NCBI GenBank assembly: GCA_041394265.1
Contig: JAWKIO010000005.1
Location: 2,232,001-2,296,000 of the forward strand
From: Acidimicrobiales bacterium
GTDB taxonomy: Bacteria; Actinomycetota; Acidimicrobiia; Acidimicrobiales; SZUA-35
DNA: 64,000 bases
Direction of reading: 5' to 3'
In this document: positions 33,707 through 41,750 of the stretch, one piece after another
Numbering within the stretch: position 1 is the first letter of the stretch
How the letters are laid out: every line of letters starts with the position of its first letter
Position numbers and translations under genes: made by a program
Notes under the pieces: model-generated
Databases searched by the model: none
What the model was told of the DNA's origin: nothing
The model's input: the letters and a program-made list of their open reading frames with translations, nothing else

Positions 33707-34750
33707 TCAGCGCTCGATCGGAACGGACCACTCCAGGTCGGTGCCGCCGTCGGGCAACGTGCGGATCTCCATGGTGCCGCCCAGTTGTTGTGCTCGTTGG
33801 CGCAGGTTGGCCAGCCCGAAGCCCGGGGTCGAGTCGGGGTCGATCCCGATGCCATCGTCGATGACCCGCACCGCGAGGGCGGAGCCCGCTTCGATCGCCA
33901 GGCTGATGGTGACGGACGAGGCCCGAGCGTGTCGGACCACGTTCGACAATGCTTCGTTGAGGGTGGGAACGAGGTGCTCGCCGAGGGAGTCCGGCAGGGA
34001 GTCGAGGTCGTCATCGATATGGAGGTCGACGTCGCACTGCACACTGATGTCGTGGTGCATCAGGAGGCTCCGGACCCGGGAGCTGAGCGATTCGGTCGGG
34101 CTGGTGAGCCGGAAGATCGATTCGCGCAACACGGCGATGGTCTCGTCGAGTTCGCTGATGGCGCCCGTGGCTCGATCGCGGAGCCGATCCGGGTCGTTGA
34201 GCGCCGCCTGGAGGCGCATTCCGGTAGCGAAGATGCGCTGGATGACGAGGTCGTGCAGATCACGTGCGATGCGATCTCGATCCTCCGAGACGGCGAGCCG
34301 CTGCTTCATCACGGCCTGCTGGCGATCGATGTTGAGCCGCTCGGTGACGTCACGAATGATGGCCATGGTGTACGGCGTCCCGTCGACCACCACCGGACTC
34401 AGCCCGATCTCGACCGGCAGCTTCGACCCGTCGGCCCGCCGCCCCATGAGCTGGGTCTGCAGCTCTCCCATGTGGCGGACGCGAGGTTCTTGCTGATAGC
34501 CGGAGCGGTGTTCGGCGTGACGCTTGCGCGAGCTTGGTGGAACGAGGAGCTCGACCGGTGAGCCCACCAGTTCCTCGTGGCGGTAACCGAACAGATCGAG
34601 TGCCTGATGGTTGGCGACGGCAATGGTGCCGTCAGACCTGACGACGAGAATCGCGTCGGGCGCTGCGTCGATGAACTCGGACCCGAGCGCCCTGCTGCTC
34701 ACGAGATTCGTATGGCCGGGTGCGACTTCGTCGTCGGTGGTGTCATTCAT
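33707..34750 (-). CDS. PAS-domain histidine kinase, DevS-like
   Basis: 347 residues, soluble (no TM). PAS domain at about 20-140 (FIDAAPDAILVVRSDGTIAVANHQALDLFGYRHEELVG), HisKA_3 dimerisation helix with phospho-His166 (RIARDLHDLVIQRIFATGMRLQ), and HATPase_c (LNEALSNVVRHARA, DDGIGIDPD, GFGLANLRQRAQQLGG). The DLHDLVIQRIFATG form is that of mycobacterial DevS/DosT kinases, but PAS replaces their heme GAF pair. It starts inside the regulator gene (8-bp overlap), so the two are co-translated. The PAS ligand is unknown. Confidence 0.9.
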   Translation of the reverse strand: MNDTTDDEVAPGHTNLVSSRALGSEFIDAAPDAILVVRSDGTIAVANHQALDLFGYRHEELVGSPVELLVPPSSRKRHAEHRSGYQQEPRVRHMGELQTQLMGRRADGSKLPVEIGLSPVVVDGTPYTMAIIRDVTERLNIDRQQAVMKQRLAVSEDRDRIARDLHDLVIQRIFATGMRLQAALNDPDRLRDRATGAISELDETIAVLRESIFRLTSPTESLSSRVRSLLMHHDISVQCDVDLHIDDDLDSLPDSLGEHLVPTLNEALSNVVRHARASSVTISLAIEAGSALAVRVIDDGIGIDPDSTPGFGLANLRQRAQQLGGTMEIRTLPDGGTDLEWSVPIER

Positions 34751-35405
34751 AACGATTCTTCCGGCGCTCGTCGAGACGGGCGGCGAGCGCCGCTGCCTCG
34801 GTGCGTCGGTGCATCCCGAGCTTCGACAGGACGTTCGACACGTAGTTCTTGACCGTCTTCTCGGCCAGGAACAGCTCGTCGGCAATTTCGCGATTCGAAC
34901 AACCCTCGCCGATGAGATCGAAGATGCGCCGTTCCTGGGGCGAGAGCCCCTCGAGCATGCCCGCCTCGGTGCCCTTCAACCGCTCGGTGCCCAGACGAAC
35001 CATCGCCGGATCGAGCAATTGGGCGCCGCCGGCGACCTTGCGAATCGAGTCGATGAGCTCATTGCTGCGGATCTGCTTGAGGACATAGCCCGAGGCGCCA
35101 GCGTCGGCGGCATCGATCAGTGCCTGGTCGTCAGCGAATGACGTCAGCATCAGGCACGCAGTCTCCGGGTGTTGCTCCTTGATCTCCCGGCAGACAGCGA
35201 TGCCGTTCCCCTCACCCAGGCGAACATCGAGGACGGCAACGTCGGGTGCCAGCTGACCGACGAGCCGCAACGCCTCCGGTCCGGAACCCGCCTGACCGAC
35301 GACCTTCATGTCGTCCTCGGCGTCGATCAGATCGCTCAAGCCGACTCGAACGATCTCATGATCATCGAGAAGAAAGACGGTGATAGGAGTGTCGCTGGAA
35401 CTCAC
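34743..35405 (-). CDS. DevR/DosR-like response regulator
   Basis: 220 residues. Receiver with Asp14/Asp15 and phospho-Asp60 (VAVLDVRLGEGNGI), then a LuxR HTH (LSPQERRIFDLIGEGCSNREIADELFLAEKTVKNYVSNVLSKLGMHRRTEAAA). The EKTVKNYVS.LL.KLGM.RRTEAA stretch is the DevR/DosR recognition-helix pattern. GTG 35405 has GAGGA 6 nt upstream and gives the DosR-like start. It is preceded by an array of four palindromes that are its obvious candidate operators, and followed by the cognate kinase. Confidence 0.92.
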   Translation of the reverse strand: MSSSDTPITVFLLDDHEIVRVGLSDLIDAEDDMKVVGQAGSGPEALRLVGQLAPDVAVLDVRLGEGNGIAVCREIKEQHPETACLMLTSFADDQALIDAADAGASGYVLKQIRSNELIDSIRKVAGGAQLLDPAMVRLGTERLKGTEAGMLEGLSPQERRIFDLIGEGCSNREIADELFLAEKTVKNYVSNVLSKLGMHRRTEAAALAARLDERRKNRYE

Positions 35406-35436
35406 GTTGTGTCCTCTGACCGGGATGGGCCCCACC

Positions 35437-35464
35437 AGTATCGAGGAAAAACGCCGTAGGTGAC
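35437..35464 (-). promoter_or_regulatory. Predicted promoter of the DevR-like gene
   Basis: On the minus strand GTCACC (complement of 35459-35464) and GATACT (complement of 35437-35442) are separated by 16 bp. Transcription would begin near 35430, about 25 nt before the GTG. The palindrome array then starts around -48 and extends upstream, the placement expected for an activator. Confidence 0.4.
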
Positions 35465-35470
35465 ACTCTG

Positions 35471-35559
35471 CTGTCAGTTCGCATCGCGAAGGGCTGTCAG
35501 TTCGCATCGCGAAGGGCTGTCAGTTCGCATCGCGAAGGGCTGTCTGTTCGCGACGCAGG
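35471..35559. repeat. Four tandem 23-bp repeats carrying palindromes (operator array)
   Basis: Three exact 23-bp copies (35471-35493, 35494-35516, 35517-35539) and a fourth diverged copy. Each contains the 5-3-5 palindrome TTCGC-ATC-GCGAA at 35478-35490, 35501-35513, 35524-35536; the fourth is TTCGC-GAC-GCAGG (35547-35559). Centre spacing is 23 bp, a little over two helical turns, so sites face nearly the same side. The array fills the gap between the kinase-helix-like gene and the DevR-like gene. There are no spacers, so it is not CRISPR. The fourth copy being degenerate on the upstream edge fits operator decay. Confidence 0.85.
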
Positions 35560-35569
35560 TGCGCTCGGC

Positions 35570-35845
35570 TCAGTCCTCCGAGCGGTGGTTCAGAGGGCGC
35601 GAGCCGAGCTCGGTGATCAGGCCATCGAGCACATCGATCGCCTGCTCGAGTCGGTGCCGCTGCGCTGGGCTGTTGGCGCCGTCGAGACACATCTGCAGGT
35701 TGAGACCGGTCGCATACAGCTGCTGCACGATCGACTCGGTACGTTGATCTGGAGAACCCTCGGTCGCACCGGAGTTGGCGCGGTTGCGCTCGGTCGGGTC
35801 ACAGATCGTCACCACGACAGAGTGAAGCGAACGACCAGGGGCCAA
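35570..35845 (-). CDS. Small orphan protein resembling kinase dimerisation helices
   Basis: Up to 91 residues. Residues 35-82 align with the dimerisation helices of the neighbouring kinase: SIVQQLYATGLNLQ against LVIQRIFATGMRLQ, then helix 2 RLEQAIDVLDGLITEL against RATGAISELDETIAVL. The kinase His166-Asp167 correspond to Thr36-Glu37, so no phospho-His exists, and there is no ATPase domain. It may heterodimerise with or inhibit the DevS-like kinase. The start is uncertain: TTG at 35845 opens the frame; GTG codons near residues 10-11 are alternatives. Same strand as, and upstream of, the regulator-kinase pair. Confidence 0.65.
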   Translation of the reverse strand: MAPGRSLHSVVVTICDPTERNRANSGATEGSPDQRTESIVQQLYATGLNLQMCLDGANSPAQRHRLEQAIDVLDGLITELGSRPLNHRSED

Positions 35846-35926
35846 TAGGGTCGAACGTCACACCCTCGGATCCCCGCTCATTCACTCGCCGAGCTCGCCC
35901 AACGATTCGACGGGAGGTGTCGGGCG

Positions 35927-35940
35927 TAGCCTGCAGAGCG
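35927..35940 (+). promoter_or_regulatory. Leaderless -10 element of ABC transporter gene
   Basis: TAGCCT (35927-35932), 8 nt, then ATG 35941. No Shine-Dalgarno precedes the ATG. Confidence 0.45.
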
Positions 35941-37788
35941 ATGATGGCGATGCATGCAATCTGGCCCCGCGACCGAGACTCCGTCAAGGGAGCCCGCATC
36001 ACGAAGGAGTCGGCGGCGCGGGTCTGGCGTTTCGCCGAACCGTACCGAGGCATGGTCATGGGATTTCTCGCCATCACCACGGCGCAGGCTGCCCTCGGGC
36101 TGGTGCCTCCCGTGCTCTTCGGGCGGATCATCGACGACGCCATCCCGAACGCCGACAAGCGTCTGCTCGGGATCTTCGCCTTCTTCATCGTCGGGTCATC
36201 GCTCCTCGAGGGGGCGTTGGCACTCGGCGAGCGCTACCTGTCGGCGCGCATCGGCGAAGGGGTGATCTACGACCTCCGCTCGGCCTTGTTCGATCACGTC
36301 CAACGCATGCCCATCGCCTTCTTCACCCGGACCCAGACCGGAACGCTCACCAATCGTCTCAACAATGACGTGATCGGAGCGCAACGAGCCCTCACCGCCA
36401 CGCTCGGCACCGTCGTCGCCAACGTGATCACGTTGGTCACCACCCTCATCGCCATGTTCATCTTCGAGTGGCGGCTGACCGTGCTGGCACTCATTCTGAC
36501 CCCGTTCTTCGTCCTGCCCTATCGTCGAATCGGGTCGGTACAGCAGAACATCACCCGTGAGTCGATGGATCTGAACGCTCAGATGAACTCCACGATGACC
36601 GAGCGCTTCAATGTCTCGGGGGCCCTCCTGACCAAGCTGTTCGGCCGTCACGACGACGAGGTCCGCCTCTTCTCGAGCCGAGCGGAGCGCGTGCGCGACA
36701 TCGGTATCCGATCGGCACTGTTCACCCGAGCGTTCATGATCATGCTCGGCCTCCTCGGCTCGATCGGCACGGCACTGGTCTACGGCCTCGGCGGTCTGAT
36801 GGTGATCAACGGCGACTTCAGCGTCGGTGATCTCGCCGCCATGGGCCTCCTCGTCGGCCGGATCTATCAGCCGCTCACGGGTCTCACCAATGCTCGCATC
36901 GACATCCTGACCGCGCTCGTCAGCTTCGACCGGGTCTTCGAGGTGCTCGACGCCCCGAGCCCGCTCGCCGACGCCCCTGATGCGATCGAACTCACGGCTG
37001 CCAAGGGCCGGATCGAGTTCCGCGACGTCACCTTCCGCTACCCGTTGTCGAACGAGACCATCATCCCGTCGCTCGAGACGCCGTCGTCCTCGCTGTCCGA
37101 CGCCGACGCTCGACCCGTCATCGAGCACCTCGGGCTTACGATCGAGCCGGGAACGCTGGTGGCCCTCGTCGGTCCGTCGGGCGCAGGGAAGACCACGATC
37201 ACGAACCTCGTTCCCCGGCTCTACGACGTCACCGACGGCGCCATCTTCGTCGACGGGCACGACGTTCGGGACTACACGCAGAGTTCGCTGCGTCGGGCGA
37301 TCGGGGTCGTGGTGCAGGACCCGCACCTCTTCCATGAGTCGATCGCCGACAACCTGCGCTACGCCAACCCCGATGCCAGCGAGACGGACATGATCGCAGC
37401 ATGCAAGGCGGCGCAGATCCACGACGTGATCGCCAAGTTGCCGAGCGGTTATGACACGGTCGTCGGTGAGCGTGGCTATCGATTCTCCGGTGGTGAGAAG
37501 CAGCGCCTGTCGATCGCCCGCATGCTCCTGAAGGATCCCGCCGTGGTGATCCTCGACGAGGCGACCAGCCACCTCGACTCCGAGAACGAGGCGCTCGTGC
37601 AGGCCGCGCTGGCCGAGGCACTCGAGGGGCGCACGGCTCTCGTCATCGCTCACCGGTTGTCTACCATCACCGAGGCCGACCTGATCGTGGTGCTCGACGA
37701 TGGACAGGTCGCCCAATCCGGTACGCACGAGGAGTTACTCGCTGAGGGTGGGGTCTACGCCGACCTCTACCAGCTGTTCGTTCGCTGA
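35941..37788 (+). CDS. ABC exporter (fused TMD-NBD half transporter)
   Basis: 615 residues. TMD of six helices (about 35-320), then NBD with Walker A GPSGAGKTT, Q-loop VVQDPHLF, signature FSGGEKQR, Walker B VVILDEATS and H-loop AHRLST, all intact; it should work as a homodimer. A roughly 20-residue insertion (NETIIPSLETPSSSLSDADARP) interrupts the start of the NBD beta-strands. The cytochrome bd gene follows 21 bp later, so the exporter may take the role CydDC has elsewhere (thiol or heme-related export for oxidase assembly), which is inference from position. ATG 35941 fits the leaderless -10. Confidence 0.9.
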   Translation: MMAMHAIWPRDRDSVKGARITKESAARVWRFAEPYRGMVMGFLAITTAQAALGLVPPVLFGRIIDDAIPNADKRLLGIFAFFIVGSSLLEGALALGERYLSARIGEGVIYDLRSALFDHVQRMPIAFFTRTQTGTLTNRLNNDVIGAQRALTATLGTVVANVITLVTTLIAMFIFEWRLTVLALILTPFFVLPYRRIGSVQQNITRESMDLNAQMNSTMTERFNVSGALLTKLFGRHDDEVRLFSSRAERVRDIGIRSALFTRAFMIMLGLLGSIGTALVYGLGGLMVINGDFSVGDLAAMGLLVGRIYQPLTGLTNARIDILTALVSFDRVFEVLDAPSPLADAPDAIELTAAKGRIEFRDVTFRYPLSNETIIPSLETPSSSLSDADARPVIEHLGLTIEPGTLVALVGPSGAGKTTITNLVPRLYDVTDGAIFVDGHDVRDYTQSSLRRAIGVVVQDPHLFHESIADNLRYANPDASETDMIAACKAAQIHDVIAKLPSGYDTVVGERGYRFSGGEKQRLSIARMLLKDPAVVILDEATSHLDSENEALVQAALAEALEGRTALVIAHRLSTITEADLIVVLDDGQVAQSGTHEELLAEGGVYADLYQLFVR

Positions 37789-37809
37789 CGAAGAAAGCCG
37801 AGGCCCGTC

Positions 37810-39249
37810 ATGTCTGGTCTGAGTGGTCTGATCGCCGGCGCCGGCGGGAACACCGAGGCCAACCTGTTGGCGGCGCGCTGGCTCATGGCGTTGTCGCTCG
37901 GCTTCCACATCGTCTTGTCGTGCCTCGGCGTCGCCTTCCCGACCCTGATCTATCTCGCGCACCGACGCGGTCTGCGTGACGACGACGTCGATGCCCTCGC
38001 CCTGGCCCGGCGCTGGAGCAAGGCCGCTGCGGTGCTGTTCGCCGTCGGCGCCGTCTCGGGAACGGCGCTGAGCTTCGAGATGGGCATGCTGTGGCCGGGC
38101 TTGATGGGCACCTTCGGCGATGTGATGGGGCTGCCATTTGCACTCGAGGGAATCTTCTTCTTCCTCGAGGCGATCTTCCTCGGGATCTACCTCTACGGAT
38201 GGAAGGGTCTGCCGGCCCGCCTCCACCTCGCCACGCTGATCCCGATCGGGTTGGCCGGCATCTTCGGGACGTTCTGCATCCTGGCGGTCAACGGCTGGAT
38301 GAACGAGCCGACCGGCTTCGACCTCGCCACGTATCGGGCAACCGGCGAGGTGGTCGACGTGGAGCCGTGGCGGGCGATGTTCAACGGCTCGGTCCTGCCG
38401 CAGTTCCTGCACATGCTGCCGGCCACCTACATGGTCACCGGCTTCGGCGTTGCGTCGGTCTACGCCGTCGGCTGGCTCCGGGGTCGCCGCGATCGGCTCC
38501 ATCGGCTCGGCGTCGTCATCGGCTTCACCGTCGGAGCCGTCACCGCTCCCATCCAGTTGATCACCGGCGACCTCGCGGCTCGTAACGTTGCCGCCGACCA
38601 GCCGGCGAAGTTCGCAGCCATCGAATTGCTCGAGACCACGACCGCCGGCGCTCCCATGACCCTGGGCGGCGTCATCGTCGACGGCAAGAAGGTCGGTGCC
38701 ATCGAGATTCCCGATCTCACGTCGCTCCTGCAGAGTTTTGACCCGAACGCCACGATCACCGGGCTCGACGCCGTCCCACCCGATCGGCGCCCACCGGTCA
38801 ACGTCGTCCACCTGTCGTTCCAGCTCATGGTCGGGATCGGGATGTCACTTCTCACGCTTGCCGCCTTCTCCGGGTGGAAGCGGTGGCGGACCGGTGAGCT
38901 CCCGACGGCGACCTGGTGGTATCGCCTGGTTGCCTTGACCGGTCCGGCGGCGGTGCTTGCCCTCGAAGCGGGTTGGACCACGACCGAGACCGGGCGTCAG
39001 CCCTGGATCGCCCAACAGGTCATGCTCGTCGAGGATGCCGTCACGCCTCGAGACGGGATCGGTCTGGTCCTGGCGGGTTTCGTCGTGGTCTACCTCGGCC
39101 TCGGCGCGTCGGCCTGGTTCGTGTTGCGCAGCATGTCGAACCGTTGGCGAGCAGGAGGTGATCCTCCGACACCGTACGGTCCGACCGAAGAACGATCGCA
39201 CGATGCCGGCGATGGCGGGGCCGCCGGACGCGTCGAGGTGGCTCACTGA
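37810..39249 (+). CDS. cydA: Cytochrome bd ubiquinol/menaquinol oxidase subunit I
   Basis: 479 residues, about nine TM helices. It oxidises quinol and reduces O2 with high affinity, without pumping protons. Heme-ligand His33 (SLGFHIVLS), the ALEGIFFFLEAIF helix with its conserved Glu pair, FLHMLPATYMV and GRQPWIAQQVM are present. The Q-loop between helices 6 and 7 is short, as in CIO-type or actinobacterial oxidases. It overlaps cydB by 1 bp (TGATG). Location next to a DevRS-like system suggests low-oxygen control. Confidence 0.93.
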   Translation: MSGLSGLIAGAGGNTEANLLAARWLMALSLGFHIVLSCLGVAFPTLIYLAHRRGLRDDDVDALALARRWSKAAAVLFAVGAVSGTALSFEMGMLWPGLMGTFGDVMGLPFALEGIFFFLEAIFLGIYLYGWKGLPARLHLATLIPIGLAGIFGTFCILAVNGWMNEPTGFDLATYRATGEVVDVEPWRAMFNGSVLPQFLHMLPATYMVTGFGVASVYAVGWLRGRRDRLHRLGVVIGFTVGAVTAPIQLITGDLAARNVAADQPAKFAAIELLETTTAGAPMTLGGVIVDGKKVGAIEIPDLTSLLQSFDPNATITGLDAVPPDRRPPVNVVHLSFQLMVGIGMSLLTLAAFSGWKRWRTGELPTATWWYRLVALTGPAAVLALEAGWTTTETGRQPWIAQQVMLVEDAVTPRDGIGLVLAGFVVVYLGLGASAWFVLRSMSNRWRAGGDPPTPYGPTEERSHDAGDGGAAGRVEVAH

Positions 39250-40301
39250 TGCTCGTCCACGTCGTCATCTCGATCATCTGGCTCGGCGTGCTCGCCTACG
39301 CCGTGTTCGGCGGGGCCGATTTCGGCTCCGGCGCGTGGGATCTCCTCGCCGGGTCCTCCAACCGCGGCGCCGATGTTCGCCATCGCATCGATCGCAGCAT
39401 CGGTCCGGTCTGGGAGGCGAACCACGTCTGGCTGATCTTCGTCCTGGTGTTCCTCTGGACCGGGTTTCCGAGGGTCTTCGCCGCGCTGGTCACGGCGGTG
39501 TTCATCCCGATGCTGGGCGTCGGGGTGGGCATCATCTTCCGGGGTGGGGCCTTCGTGTTCCGCAAGTCGTCGTCGTCGTTCGAACAGGCTCGGTTCTTCG
39601 GCGCCCTCTTTGCCGTGTCGTCGTTGGTGACGCCGTTCTTTCTCGGCGCCGCCGTCGGAGCCGTCGCATCCGGGCGGGTGCGGCTCGACCAACCGATCGA
39701 CCCGTGGCAGGTCTGGATGACCCCGACCTCGTTGCTCGGCGGCGCACTCGCCGTTGGCACCTGTATGTGGCTGGCGGCTGTCTTCTTGGCAGCCGACGCC
39801 GACCGCGATGGCCAGCCGCACCTCACGGCGTACTTCACCCGTCGATCGCAGATCACGGCGGTGGTGCTCGGCATGGTGTCGCTCGTCGGGATCTACGTCA
39901 TCGAGTCGGACGCCTCCTCGCTCGCCGACGGTCTCGAAACCTGGGGCGCGCCGCTGATCGTCGCCTCCGGCGCCTGCGGCTTGGCCACGATGTACCTGCT
40001 CGCACGCGGACGCCCGCAGGTGGCGCGGGTGCCCGCTGTCGGGGCCGTCGTGAGCGTGCTCGTCGGTTGGGGCGTCGGCCAGTATCCGTGGATGCTGGTC
40101 GACGAGATCGAGATCGCCGACGCCGCTACGTCGTCGGCCACACTCTGGGCTCTCGTGGTGGCGTTCGCACTTGCCGTCGTGCTCGTCATTCCTTCGCTGT
40201 TCTGGCTCCTACGACTCACCGCCGAGGGCGCACTGTCGACCGATCAGAGCCGTGGCGATTCCAGTTTCGCCCGGTTGGAGTCGCTCGAAGGCGAGCACTG
40301 A
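39249..40301 (+). CDS. cydB: Cytochrome bd oxidase subunit II
   Basis: 350 residues, eight to nine TM helices, no cofactors of its own. The family start WLGVLAYAVFGGADFGSGAWDLLAG, GPVWEANHVWLIFVLVFLWTGFP and GVGIIFRGGAFVFRK are clear. The ATG shares one base with the cydA stop, so translation is coupled. No CydX-like small ORF is seen between its stop and the amidase 15 bp later. It forms the second subunit of the oxidase. Confidence 0.94.
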   Translation: MLVHVVISIIWLGVLAYAVFGGADFGSGAWDLLAGSSNRGADVRHRIDRSIGPVWEANHVWLIFVLVFLWTGFPRVFAALVTAVFIPMLGVGVGIIFRGGAFVFRKSSSSFEQARFFGALFAVSSLVTPFFLGAAVGAVASGRVRLDQPIDPWQVWMTPTSLLGGALAVGTCMWLAAVFLAADADRDGQPHLTAYFTRRSQITAVVLGMVSLVGIYVIESDASSLADGLETWGAPLIVASGACGLATMYLLARGRPQVARVPAVGAVVSVLVGWGVGQYPWMLVDEIEIADAATSSATLWALVVAFALAVVLVIPSLFWLLRLTAEGALSTDQSRGDSSFARLESLEGEH

Positions 40302-40315
40302 GCGAGGATCTGCGG

Positions 40316-41713
40316 GTGACCGAACTCGTCGACCTCACCGCCGTTGCCCAGCAGGAAGCCTTTCGATCCGGGGAGGTCTCGGCCCGCGAACTGCTCGATG
40401 CTCACGTGCGAAGAATCGATCAACGCAACCCGGAGCTCAACGCCATCGTTGCCCTCGATCCCTCCCATGCCTTCGAGCGTGCCGAGGCGCAAGACGCAGC
40501 GCTGGCCCGTGGCGACCAACTCGGCCCCCTCGCCGGGCTCGTGACGGCACACAAGGACTTGACCGACACGATCGATTTCCCGACCACCTACGGCTCGCCG
40601 ATCTTCGCCGACCATCGGCCCGTCGCCGACAGCTTGATGGTGGCGAGGATGAAGGCGGCGGGCGCACTGGCCGTCGGCAAGACAAACACGCCGGAGTTCG
40701 GCGCAGGCTCGCATACGCACAATCCCGTCCATGGGATCACCCGCAATCCGTGGCAACCCGAGCGTTCGGCCGGTGGATCGTCCGGGGGCGCAGCGGTCGG
40801 ATTGGCAACCGGGATGCTCGCCCTTGCCGATGGCAGCGATGCCGGTGGGTCGCTCCGCAACCCGGCGGGATGGAACAACATCGTCGGCTTCCGGTCTTCG
40901 TCCCGGCTCGTCCCCAGTGTCGGCCCCGGGAACGCGTTCCTTCCCTACGGGATCGAGGGACCGATGGCTCGGACGGTCGATGATCTGCTGTTGCTGCTCG
41001 AGGTGCTCGCCGCTCCCGATCCTCGCGACCCGTTGCATCGCACGGTCGACTGCCAATCGGCGCGACAACCCGTCGAGCGGCCGCTCCGTGTGGCCTACAG
41101 CTCATCGCTGGGTGGACTCCCGGTCGAGGCCGACGTGTCGGCGGTCATCGCGACCGTCCCCGAGTGGCTGACCTCGATGGGATGGGAGGTGGTCGACGCC
41201 GAGCCCGACATGGGTGGCGTCGACGAGCGCTTCGAGACCATCCGGGCGTGGTACTACGCCAATGGGCCGCTCGGAGCGTTGGGCGAACGTCTGAGCGAGG
41301 CGAAGGCCGTGCTGGGCGACGAGGTGGCGAGAGGCCGGGCGTTGAGCGCAGCCGATGTGTGGCAGGCGCAGTCACATCTCACCGTGTTGTGGCGTCGAGC
41401 CGTCGAGTTCTTCACCGACATCGATCTGCTCGTCGCTCCCGTGAGTCAGGTGTCGCCATTCCCCGTCGAGTGGGAGTACCCCACCGAGGTCGCCGGTTGC
41501 ACGATGGGTCGCTACCTCGAGTGGATGCGATCGTGTTCCCGGGTCACGATGTTCGGCCTGCCGGCGCTGTCACTCCCGGCCGGCTTCACGGATGCCGGCC
41601 TTCCGGTCGGGGTGCAGGTGGTCGGCGCGCCACTCGGCGATGCCCAACTCCTGCGAGCAGCTCGGGCCATGGAGTCGGCCCGGCCCCAGCACCATCACCG
41701 TCCGCCTGCCTGA
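40316..41713 (+). CDS. Amidase (amidase signature family)
   Basis: 465 residues. The Ser-cisSer-Lys triad is complete: Lys80 (TAHKDL), the GGSSGG segment (cis-Ser about 156) and nucleophile Ser179 (GSDAGGSLRNPA). The N-terminus ELVDLTAVAQQEAFRSGEVSARELLDAHVRRI is typical. Substrate not predictable; this group hydrolyses many amides. The start is GTG 40316, 15 bp after cydB; the frame upstream is open for 1.3 kb but Arg-rich and overlaps cydAB, so it is rejected. Functional link to cytochrome bd is doubtful. Confidence 0.9.
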   Translation: MTELVDLTAVAQQEAFRSGEVSARELLDAHVRRIDQRNPELNAIVALDPSHAFERAEAQDAALARGDQLGPLAGLVTAHKDLTDTIDFPTTYGSPIFADHRPVADSLMVARMKAAGALAVGKTNTPEFGAGSHTHNPVHGITRNPWQPERSAGGSSGGAAVGLATGMLALADGSDAGGSLRNPAGWNNIVGFRSSSRLVPSVGPGNAFLPYGIEGPMARTVDDLLLLLEVLAAPDPRDPLHRTVDCQSARQPVERPLRVAYSSSLGGLPVEADVSAVIATVPEWLTSMGWEVVDAEPDMGGVDERFETIRAWYYANGPLGALGERLSEAKAVLGDEVARGRALSAADVWQAQSHLTVLWRRAVEFFTDIDLLVAPVSQVSPFPVEWEYPTEVAGCTMGRYLEWMRSCSRVTMFGLPALSLPAGFTDAGLPVGVQVVGAPLGDAQLLRAARAMESARPQHHHRPPA

Positions 41714-41750
41714 CCGCGGGAGCCGACCACCAGGCCCCACATCGAGGGCG

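Noticed and set aside
35471..35559. Tandem repeats considered as a CRISPR array or iteron origin
   Set aside because: The repeats abut with no spacers, no cas genes are near, and no replication initiator is present; the position upstream of a regulator favours operators.
38957..40310. Long open frame upstream of and in frame with the amidase
   Set aside because: The extra 450 codons are Arg/Gly-rich, overlap cydA and cydB, and have no recognisable domain; high GC keeps the alternate frame open. GTG 40316 gives a normal amidase N-terminus.
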